Assembly (NCBI GenBank): GCA_964446285.1
Contig: CAYUNT010000236.1
Span: 1-6,235, forward strand
From: CAYUNT01 sp964446285
GTDB taxonomy: Bacteria > Sumerlaeota > Sumerlaeia > SLMS01 > CAYUNT01
DNA: 6,235 nucleotides
Direction of reading: 5' to 3'
Shown: one piece after another, positions 1 through 5,515 of the stretch
Position numbering within the stretch: the stretch's first letter is position 1
Layout of the letters: each line of letters starts with the position of its first letter
The notes under the pieces: generated by a model
Told to the model about the DNA's origin: nothing
The model's database searches: none
What the model saw: only the letters and a program-made list of their open reading frames with translations
Program-made: the position numbers and the translations under genes

Positions 1-154
1 GTGCCCGGCGTCGAAAGAATGGAGTGGAAATAGCGAGCGCCCACACCCGCCCCCCCTTCAGCCCATCTCAGGACAATACACTCTCTTCTTCGCTCACTGA
101 TCACTGCCCACTTCTTCTTTCTTCTCTCACAACCCACAACTCCCAACTCTCCCT
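1..154. other. G-poor, C/T-rich tract with degenerate 7-nt periodicity; no gene identified
   Basis: No recognisable gene lies here. The first 33 bases could be the last ten codons of an upstream gene in frame 1 (ending WK, then TAG at 31-33), but ten codons cannot establish that. From about 41 to 154 the plus strand is strikingly poor in G and rich in C and T. It contains the heptamer pair TCACTGA/TCACTGC (94-107) and, just before the next start codon, the heptamer-like units CACAACC, CACAACT, CCCAACT and CTCCCTA (128-155). This looks like low-complexity intergenic DNA. A C-rich, G-poor transcript is also the type of RNA that Rho binds, but that role is inference. Confidence 0.5.
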
Positions 155-415
155 ATGCCTCCCCAGCCACCCAACGAAGAAATGATTGTGCGGATTCTGC
201 CCGATGGGCGGATTGTGATTGACGGGCGCGGGTTGCCGCCCAGGCGCATTCGCGAACTTCAGGAAACGCTTCAGGAAGTGCTTGGCCCGGCGCAGATTTT
301 CGACGACACACGGCGTGAATTCCCCGATGCCGAGCGTATTTGGGGCCAGGCCGCCCAGGATGAGGAGGATGCGCGCGAGGACGAACGCCAAGAGGGGCGC
401 CAGGGCGGATCATGA
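155..415 (+). CDS. small charged hypothetical protein, first gene of a two-gene unit
   Basis: I do not recognise this 86-residue protein with confidence. Residues 10-43 read as a short beta-hairpin (MIVRILPDGRIVIDGRG) followed by a helix (RRIRELQETLQEVLG). That layout is loosely reminiscent of DUF2997-type small proteins, which pair a beta strand, a 'PDG' turn and a helix; this is a weak resemblance. The last 25 residues are strongly charged and probably disordered. There is no signal peptide, membrane segment or cysteine. The start is uncertain: ATG 155 has no Shine-Dalgarno sequence behind it, and an internal ATG at 182 (residue 10) begins exactly where the structured part starts. The stop codon overlaps the start of the next gene in an ATGA (412-415), so the two are almost certainly co-translated. 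Confidence 0.6.
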   Translation: MPPQPPNEEMIVRILPDGRIVIDGRGLPPRRIRELQETLQEVLGPAQIFDDTRREFPDAERIWGQAAQDEEDAREDERQEGRQGGS

Positions 416-900
416 CGGTGCAGGATCGAATCGACGCGCTTGTGGACGCGGCGCTGAAGGAAATTACTCCGCCGCCGGGAGCGATTTCGCCCAGCGCCGA
501 TGAGGTGCATCGGTTTCTCGTCAATTGGCTTCGCGCGCGCGGATGGTCGGTCATTGAAAAAGGGCCGGAGGAACCGCCCCGCCCCATGGCGCAACTGGCT
601 GCCGCGGAAGCGGATGGCCGCAAAGTGATTTTATATGTTCCTATGCTGCGTTTTTTGGCGGAACAGACCGTCGCAAATCAAGATCGCGGCGGCGCGCAAC
701 AGGATCACAGCGGCGCGGGACTGCAATCTGAAGATGCTTTTCTTCAGTGGAAGTGCGCCGCGCTGGCCCACGAGATTTTTCACGTCCTCTCGCCGGAACC
801 GCCCGCGCCTTCTTTTTCCGGCAAAGACCAGGAAACAGCGGCCCACCTCTTCGCCCAACGCCTGATTTCCGCGCTGGCGCAAGGCAAGACGCTGGCGTGA
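412..900 (+). CDS. putative HEXXH-motif zinc metalloprotease-like protein
   Basis: This 162-residue protein has a canonical HEXXH zinc-binding motif, HEIFH at residues 120-124, on a predicted helix (CAALAHEIFHVL). A second helix at about 138-156 carries E141 in 'QETAAHLFAQRL'. A glutamate on a following helix of the type 'E..A..FA..L' is the arrangement of ImmA/IrrE-like gluzincins, with E141 as the candidate third zinc ligand. That assignment is inference, since the rest of the protein matches no family I can name. The N-terminal 50 residues look helical (dimerisation or partner binding is possible). Residues 69-88 contain a beta strand and helix, and 89-107 form a polar Q/G/D-rich linker. 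No secretion signal or membrane helix is visible, so a cytoplasmic location is likely. The gene starts inside the stop codon of the upstream gene, with AGGG about 6 nt before the ATG. It ends 4 nt before the convergent methyltransferase gene. Confidence 0.7.
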   Translation: MTVQDRIDALVDAALKEITPPPGAISPSADEVHRFLVNWLRARGWSVIEKGPEEPPRPMAQLAAAEADGRKVILYVPMLRFLAEQTVANQDRGGAQQDHSGAGLQSEDAFLQWKCAALAHEIFHVLSPEPPAPSFSGKDQETAAHLFAQRLISALAQGKTLA

Positions 901-904
901 AAAT

Positions 905-1792
905 TTATCCCGGCTTCTTGGCCCAATAATAGCACGCCGATGCCAGTTGCGCGGCGAAACGGCTGCCCGTCAGAAAATAATCCGTAAATTTCAGAGGCCA
1001 AAACACCCAGCCCCATCCATACATGCCCGCGTTGTAGAGAAACTTGTTTCCGCACGAGGTCAGGATGGCGAAATACTCGCGCAAACTCCAGCAGATGGCC
1101 GAACCCGGCCCCGCAATCACTCCGCAGCGCACCCGCGCATATCCGGGGAACAAATCCTCAATTCCATTCACGGTGAAGCGCCTGTAATCGCGCGGAACCC
1201 CATGCGCGGGCTGCATAAAGGGAATCACGTGGAACGTCGCGCCGCCCGGGGCGAGCACGCGGTCCATTTCGCGAAGCGTTTCGTTGAACGCAAACACATG
1301 TTCGAGCGTTGCGAGGCTGAGGGCGCCGCCCACACAGGCGTCCGCCAGCGGCAACTCGGCGCTGACGGCCATCAGATCGACATTTTCGCCCGGGAAGATG
1401 TCCATATTGATGACGCGCGGACCGTAGTCCTTGTTGCCCGACCCGACGTTCAGGACCAGTTTCTCCTCGGGAATGCTATGCACGAATTGGGAAATCATCG
1501 CGTCGTCGCGCCGCCGGATCAGCACCGAATGCGGGCGCGGCACATGGTCCGATACCCAGCGCCAAAACGCGCTTCGCTCGCGCAGCATCAGGTAGGAATG
1601 GCTGTCGCAGCCGATTTTCTCCTCTTCGGATTTGCGGATGAAATTGGGAATGCGTCCATCGACAAGCGGAACCTGGCGCGCGCATGTGGCGCATACAAGG
1701 TGGCCATCCTTGCGCGCGAACTTGCCGCCATCCTCCGGGCATCGCAATAGCGGCATCAACCGGGCGAGCGAGTCTTTATGATTATTACTCAT
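905..1792 (-). CDS. class I SAM-dependent methyltransferase with N-terminal Trm112-like zinc ribbon
   Basis: This is a 295-residue protein with two recognisable parts. Residues 15-52 form a Trm112p-like ribbon: C18-P-E-D, then C34-A-T-C37, then 'PLVDGRIPNFI', the usual ending of this small domain. One of the four usual cysteines is replaced by Asp (D21). Residues 112-200 form a Methyltransf_11-type Rossmann core: motif I LVLNVGSGN (112-120), the acidic end of strand 2 at D131 (INMDIF), 'AELPLADA' (145-152), the 'LATLEHV' motif (160-166) and 'RVLAPGG' at about 179-185. The 'PRDYRRFT..GI..LF' stretch after it is common in methyltransferases acting on glycans or lipids. The C-terminal 60 residues are aromatic and hydrophobic, suggesting membrane association. 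The substrate cannot be told from sequence. ATG 1792 has no clear Shine-Dalgarno sequence. The gene is divergent from the permease gene and convergent with the HEXXH gene. Confidence 0.85.
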   Translation of the reverse strand: MSNNHKDSLARLMPLLRCPEDGGKFARKDGHLVCATCARQVPLVDGRIPNFIRKSEEEKIGCDSHSYLMLRERSAFWRWVSDHVPRPHSVLIRRRDDAMISQFVHSIPEEKLVLNVGSGNKDYGPRVINMDIFPGENVDLMAVSAELPLADACVGGALSLATLEHVFAFNETLREMDRVLAPGGATFHVIPFMQPAHGVPRDYRRFTVNGIEDLFPGYARVRCGVIAGPGSAICWSLREYFAILTSCGNKFLYNAGMYGWGWVFWPLKFTDYFLTGSRFAAQLASACYYWAKKPG

Positions 1793-2094
1793 AACAAATA
1801 CCGAATATGAATGGTTGCCCTTTTGTCTTCAGTCCGCCTTGCGATGGGCGCCTTGCAAAGCCCGTGTTTTCCAGGCCGACTTTTGATAAGCGCTCGCCCA
1901 GGCCCGCTCAAGCGGTTTCGCCCGATGGCGCGAATGCCGCGTGCAAGAGTCTCCAACTGCCTGTTGACCCGGCCCGCGCCATATTCGCATTCTGCGATTG
2001 GTTTTGGCTGCCTGCGGGCCGCTTCCGACGGCTTTGCCTGGCCGCAGGCCGCTGCCTCGCGGGCTGGAATTTTTCCCTTGGCGTTTTTGCATTC
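1793..2094. other. 302-base divergent intergenic region
   Basis: This gap separates the divergent methyltransferase and permease starts, so it should carry both promoters, but I see no convincing -35/-10 pair. The permease reading frame stays open upstream to an ATG at 1807 (96 extra codons). That stretch encodes a Pro/Arg/Cys-rich sequence with no domain look and no membrane helix, unlike the rest of the protein, so I treat it as non-coding. The other frames, including the minus strand, are also open over much of this stretch, as expected for GC-rich DNA, and none gives a recognisable protein. The most structured part is the inverted repeat at 2010-2049. Confidence 0.5.
2010..2049. repeat. 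nested inverted repeat upstream of the permease start
   Basis: GCCTGCGG (2010-2017) is an exact reverse complement of CCGCAGGC (2042-2049). Inside the loop, GCCG (2018-2021) pairs with CGGC (2029-2032). The whole can fold as a hairpin with an inner hairpin, 45 nt before the permease ATG. It has no T-run after it and so is not a typical terminator. It may be a structured 5' leader, a protein-binding site, or chance in GC-rich DNA. Confidence 0.35.
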
Positions 2095-3813
2095 ATGTCC
2101 GCCACCTCGCTGATTCTTCGAGCCAAATACCGCATCGCCAACAATGCCCTGGCGGGAATCCGCAGCCATTTGTGGATTCATTTGTTCGTCGGCCTCGGGC
2201 TGGTGTTTGTTCTGGTCGGCGGTGGAACGGCGTTTTTCTATTCGTTGTTTCGGTTTTTGATGGAACAGCCGATCTTCGGCCCGCCTTTGATGGACCGCCT
2301 TGTCGGCCTTGTGCTCCTGGCGTTTTTCACGATGCTGACATTTTCGAATCTCATCATCACACTCTCGACCACGTATATTTCGCGCGAGGTCGAGTTCCTG
2401 ATGGGCAGCCCGGTCGCATTCCGCGAGGTGTTCAACGTCAAACTCACAGAATCGATCATTTACTCCTCGTGGGCGTTTGCGATTTTGTCGTTTCCGCTGT
2501 TCATGGCCTACGGAATCACGCGCGAAGCGCCGTGGTATTTCTATCCGCTGACGGCGCTGCTGGTTGCGCCGTTTCTTGTCATTCCGGCTGCGCTCGGGGC
2601 CATCGCGACGATGGTTGTGGCGGCATGGCTTCCGGCGCGGCGAACGCGGACGCTCGCTATCGTGCTTGGCGCGGTGTCGATGGGCCTCATGGTGCTGCTT
2701 TCGAAGGCGATGGGATTCGGACGTCTGCTGGCCTCGGCGGAAAGCGACGATTTTCTGCGCGTTATGGGCATTTTGAATGTCGGCTCGATTCCCCTCCTGC
2801 CGAACTTCTGGCTTGCGCAAGGGCTTGGCTCCGTCGGCCCGTATCCGAGGGAAAACATCGACTTTAGCGGATACCTGTTCTGGCTCGGAACGCTTGTCAG
2901 CACCGCGCTATTTTTGCTTCAGGTTTGCCACTGGCTGGTGCCGCGCCTGTATTACCGGGGGTGGTGCCTCTCGAAAGAATCTTCCGCCACGGCCGAGGTT
3001 TCGCGCGTCGCGTGGCGTTCGCCGTTCGTGCTGATCGACCGCGCGCTTTCCGCCCTGCCCGGCCCGTGGCGCGCGCTCATCTCGAAAGATCTCAAGACCT
3101 TCTGGCGCGACCCGGCGCAATGGACACAACTCATCATCCTCTTTGGGCTGATGATTATCTATGTGGCCAACCTGCGTTCCGCCGCCGGGTATTCAAAAAC
3201 CTTCGAATTGCTGCTGGCCAAGTGGCGCGTGCTCGTCTCGTTTTTCAATCTCGGCGCCACGTGTTTTATTTTGTCCATTCTCACCACGCGGTTTGTATAT
3301 CCGCTGCTGTCGCTCGAAGGGAAGCAGTTCTGGATCGTCGGCCTCGCGCCCATTCCGCGCTCGAAAGTCGTGTGGGAAAAATACTGGCTTTGCTTTTTTG
3401 CTTCGGTGTTTATTACAGAGACTATTATGGTGCTCTCGAATTATGTGCTGGAAGTGTCGCCCTTCATGCGGCGGCTTTCCGTGGTCACAGTGCTGCTGAT
3501 GGCCTTTGCGTTGACGAGCCTTTCCGTTGGCCTGGGCGCGCTGACGCCAAATTTCCGCGAAGATAACCCCGCCCGCATTGCCAACGGCCTGGGCGGCACG
3601 CTGAACGTGGTTCTTTCGCTAATTTACATCGGCGCGACGATCGTCCTGCTGCTCATTCCGTCTTTTTTATATGCGGTGGGCGACACAGCCGGAATCGAAC
3701 GCTGGAGCCGCTGGGCCGTTCCGCACATTTCGGTATTTATACTGCTGCAAGCGGCCGCAATTTTCCTTCCCATGTGGCTCGGCCTGCGCAAATGGGCGCG
3801 GATGGAATTTTAG
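2095..3813 (+). CDS. ABC-2-type transporter permease, two fused six-helix halves
   Basis: From ATG 2095 this is a 572-residue integral membrane protein with about twelve hydrophobic segments, near residues 27-49, 66-92, 123-141, 149-179, 187-203 and 259-281, then 342-360, 379-405, 431-452, 462-483, 501-528 and 543-564. They fall into two blocks of six around a soluble linker (about 282-340). Each half carries the cytoplasmic signature of ABC exporter permeases, an acidic residue followed by a hydrophobic 'P[IV]' turn: SREVEFLMGSPV (96-107) and EGKQFWIVGLAPI (408-420). 'ISKDLKTFWRDP' (329-340) before helix 7 is also typical. The family would export a lipid, glycan or small molecule with a separate ATPase; the substrate is unknown. 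No ATPase gene is in the window. I chose ATG 2095 because family-like sequence begins there (amphipathic LILRAKYRIANNAL then helix 1); the upstream 96 codons look non-coding. No good Shine-Dalgarno sequence precedes it. Confidence 0.8.
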   Translation: MSATSLILRAKYRIANNALAGIRSHLWIHLFVGLGLVFVLVGGGTAFFYSLFRFLMEQPIFGPPLMDRLVGLVLLAFFTMLTFSNLIITLSTTYISREVEFLMGSPVAFREVFNVKLTESIIYSSWAFAILSFPLFMAYGITREAPWYFYPLTALLVAPFLVIPAALGAIATMVVAAWLPARRTRTLAIVLGAVSMGLMVLLSKAMGFGRLLASAESDDFLRVMGILNVGSIPLLPNFWLAQGLGSVGPYPRENIDFSGYLFWLGTLVSTALFLLQVCHWLVPRLYYRGWCLSKESSATAEVSRVAWRSPFVLIDRALSALPGPWRALISKDLKTFWRDPAQWTQLIILFGLMIIYVANLRSAAGYSKTFELLLAKWRVLVSFFNLGATCFILSILTTRFVYPLLSLEGKQFWIVGLAPIPRSKVVWEKYWLCFFASVFITETIMVLSNYVLEVSPFMRRLSVVTVLLMAFALTSLSVGLGALTPNFREDNPARIANGLGGTLNVVLSLIYIGATIVLLLIPSFLYAVGDTAGIERWSRWAVPHISVFILLQAAAIFLPMWLGLRKWARMEF

Positions 3814-3918
3814 CGGCGGCCCGGGCCTGCATTCGGCGGCGAAACGGGCGATCATGCGGGCGTCCATGCGGTCGGTGCGGTTGCGGGTTCCAAGGCTTTT
3901 GCCGTAGTGGTGCACCTG
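3814..3918 (-). pseudogene. IS110-family transposase remnant (internal fragment)
   Basis: On the minus strand, 35 codons from 3918 down to 3814 read as an internal piece of an IS110-type DEDD transposase: QVHHYGKSLGTRN, then TDRMDARMIARFAAE, ending RPGPP. The TDxxDA motif holds the last two acidic residues of the RuvC-like DEDD catalytic site, and the 'GKSLG.R..TD..DA...ARF' pattern is typical of this family. Everything else is missing. In the downstream direction the frame runs into the antisense of the permease stop codon. Upstream it passes straight into the terminator stem with no further similarity. A complete element would encode roughly 300-400 residues. No insertion-sequence ends are visible. 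The fragment is too short to be functional. Confidence 0.65.
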
Positions 3919-3924
3919 GAAAAG

Positions 3925-3978
3925 AAATATCCCGAACGGGCTTGGTGTCCTGGGAATGCCGACCCGTTCGGGATATTT
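3925..3978. terminator. intrinsic terminator-like inverted repeat between convergent permease and rho genes
   Basis: AAATATCCCGAACGGG (3925-3940) is the exact reverse complement of CCCGTTCGGGATATTT (3963-3978), giving a 16-bp stem with a 22-nt loop. Read on the minus strand (downstream of rho), the stem ends GGGATATTT and is followed by CTTTTCC. Read on the plus strand (downstream of the permease) it ends GGGATATTT and is followed by TCTATTCT. Both directions have a G+C-rich stem and a T-rich end, better on the minus strand. It lies 53 nt past the rho stop codon and about 110 nt past the permease stop, so it can serve both convergent units. The loop is long for a classic terminator. Confidence 0.7.
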
Positions 3979-3994
3979 TCTATTCTCGCGGCAT

Positions 3995-4013
3995 TTCGCG
4001 TTTTTCGCGCGAA
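3995..4013. repeat. short inverted repeat just past the rho stop codon
   Basis: TTCGCG (3995-4000) and CGCGAA (4008-4013) can pair across a 7-nt loop, 18 nt beyond the end of rho. No T-run follows it on the minus strand, so it is at most an auxiliary structure ahead of the stronger hairpin at 3925-3978. Confidence 0.3.
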
Positions 4014-4031
4014 TCTCTTCCTCTTCCGCGA

Positions 4032-5513
4032 CTATTGATTCATCGTGTCGAGGAATTCCTTGTTGGACTCAGTCTTTTTCAGGCGTTCGAGCAGAAATTC
4101 CATCGATTCAATGACGTTCAGTTCATTCAACACCTTGCGCAGCAGCCAGATGCGCTGGAGCTCAAAGGGCGCCAGAAGGAGTTCTTCCTTGCGCGTGCCC
4201 GAGCGCGCGATGTCGATCGAGGGGAAAATGCGCCGGTCGGACAGCTTGCGTTCGAGGTTCACTTCCATGTTGCCGGTGCCCTTGAACTCCTCGAAAATCA
4301 CGTCGTCCATGCGCGATCCGGTCTCGATGAGCGCCGTGGCAATGATCGTAAGCGATCCGCCCTCTTCGATGTTGCGCGCCGCGCCGAAAAAGCGTTTCGG
4401 GCGGTGCAGGGCGTTGGAGTCAATACCGCCCGAAAGAACCTTGCCCGAAGGCGGAGCGATTGTGTTGTAGGCGCGCGCGAGGCGGGTAATCGAGTCGAGC
4501 AGAATCACGACGTGGCGCCCGCACTCGACGAGGCGCTTGGCTTTCTCGCTGACCATTTCCGCCACTTGCACGTGCCGGTCCGCCGGCTCATCGAACGTCG
4601 AGGAAATCACTTCGCCCTTCACCGAGCGTTCCATGTCCGTCACTTCTTCGGGGCGTTCGTCGATGAGGAGGACGATCAGGTAAATCTCCGGGTGGTTTTC
4701 GGTGATAGCATTGGCGATGTCCTGGAGGATGATCGTCTTGCCCGTGCGGGGCGGAGCGACGATGAGGCCACGCTGGCCTTTGCCGATCGGCGTCAGGAGG
4801 TCCATGACGCGCGTGGTCATCTTCTTCGCCGAGGTTTCCAGCGAAATGCGCTCCTGCGGATAAAGCGGCGTCAGGTTGTCGAAAAGCACCTTGTCTTTGG
4901 ATTTGGCCGGGTCTTCATCGTTAATGCTCTCGACGCGAAGCAAGGCGAAGTAGCGTTCGCCTTCTTTGGGAGGGCGGACAGTGCCGATGATGAAGTCGCC
5001 CTTGCGCAGGTTGAACCGGCGGATTTGCGACGGCGAAACGTAAATGTCATCCGGACCGGGGACGTAATTGTAGTTGGCCGACCGCAAGAATCCAAATCCC
5101 TCGGGCAGAATTTCCAGAACGCCGTTGCCGCGGAGTTCGCCTTCTTTTTCCGAACGCGCTTGCAGAATTTTGAATATAAGGTCCTGCTTGCGCATCGAGG
5201 AATAGCCCTCGATGTTCATGTCCGCGGCCAGTTTCATCACTTCGCTGATCGTCAGGCGCTTGAGTTCGGCCAGGTCAAGCAGCGCCTTGTCGTGGCGCAG
5301 AAGAACGACACTGCTGATGGGCGCGGAAGGCATCGGGGCGTCTTTCGAGCGCTTAACAGATTCCATCATATCGTCTGATTCGCCGCCAGAAAACTCGTCC
5401 TCTTCGTAGAGGTCATCCGAGGGGCGGGTGGCGCGTTTGCGGGTTTTGCCTGCGGAAGCGCCGGAAGAAGCGGCGCCGCCTGAGGCGCGCTGGCGGTCGG
5501 TTTGCTTTGCCAT
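4032..5513 (-). CDS. rho: transcription termination factor Rho
   Basis: Rho is the hexameric RNA-dependent ATPase/helicase that ends transcription at C-rich, unstructured RNA. This 493-residue copy shows all its parts: a disordered, charged, Gly/Ala/Ser-rich N-terminal extension (1 to about 70); a Rho_N helical domain (about 76-120, with 'LKRLTISEVMKLAADMNI'); a cold-shock-like RNA-binding domain (130-197, with GFGFLRS, 'DDIYVSPSQIRRFNLR' and RPPKEGERYFALL); and the ATPase core. The core has Walker A GLIVAPPRTGKT (249-260), LLIDERPEEV (282-291), Walker B VVILLDSITRLARAYN (335-350), the Q-loop region SGKVLSGGIDSNALH (356-370) and RSGTRKEELL (437-446). All catalytic motifs are intact. It is about 70 residues longer than E. 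coli Rho, mainly at the N-terminus. Walker A reads PPRTGKT where E. coli has PPKAGKT, a variant seen in other phyla. It begins 2 nt after the coaE stop codon. Confidence 0.97.
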   Translation of the reverse strand: MAKQTDRQRASGGAASSGASAGKTRKRATRPSDDLYEEDEFSGGESDDMMESVKRSKDAPMPSAPISSVVLLRHDKALLDLAELKRLTISEVMKLAADMNIEGYSSMRKQDLIFKILQARSEKEGELRGNGVLEILPEGFGFLRSANYNYVPGPDDIYVSPSQIRRFNLRKGDFIIGTVRPPKEGERYFALLRVESINDEDPAKSKDKVLFDNLTPLYPQERISLETSAKKMTTRVMDLLTPIGKGQRGLIVAPPRTGKTIILQDIANAITENHPEIYLIVLLIDERPEEVTDMERSVKGEVISSTFDEPADRHVQVAEMVSEKAKRLVECGRHVVILLDSITRLARAYNTIAPPSGKVLSGGIDSNALHRPKRFFGAARNIEEGGSLTIIATALIETGSRMDDVIFEEFKGTGNMEVNLERKLSDRRIFPSIDIARSGTRKEELLLAPFELQRIWLLRKVLNELNVIESMEFLLERLKKTESNKEFLDTMNQ

Positions 5514-5515
5514 GA

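Noticed and set aside
1..33. 3' end of an upstream gene (ten codons ending in TAG)
   Set aside because: Ten codons are too few to support a coding call; frames 2 and 3 are also open across this stretch.
947..1750. Plus-strand open frame of 267 codons over the methyltransferase
   Set aside because: The opposite strand encodes a clear zinc-ribbon methyltransferase with ordered motifs; this frame has no recognisable domain.
1807..2094. N-terminal 96-codon extension of the permease from ATG 1807
   Set aside because: The encoded stretch is Pro/Arg/Cys-rich without helices or family likeness, while family-like sequence begins at ATG 2095. Several other frames are equally open here.
1789..2820. 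Long minus-strand open frame of 343 codons across the gap and the permease gene
   Set aside because: It is extremely rich in Arg, Gln, Lys and His and runs antisense to a clear membrane protein gene, the usual signature of a shadow frame.
3774..5378. Long plus-strand open frame of 534 codons over rho
   Set aside because: It is antisense to an unmistakable rho gene, and its composition (Phe, His, Arg, Val) matches a shadow frame. Its start also overlaps the permease end and the IS110 remnant.
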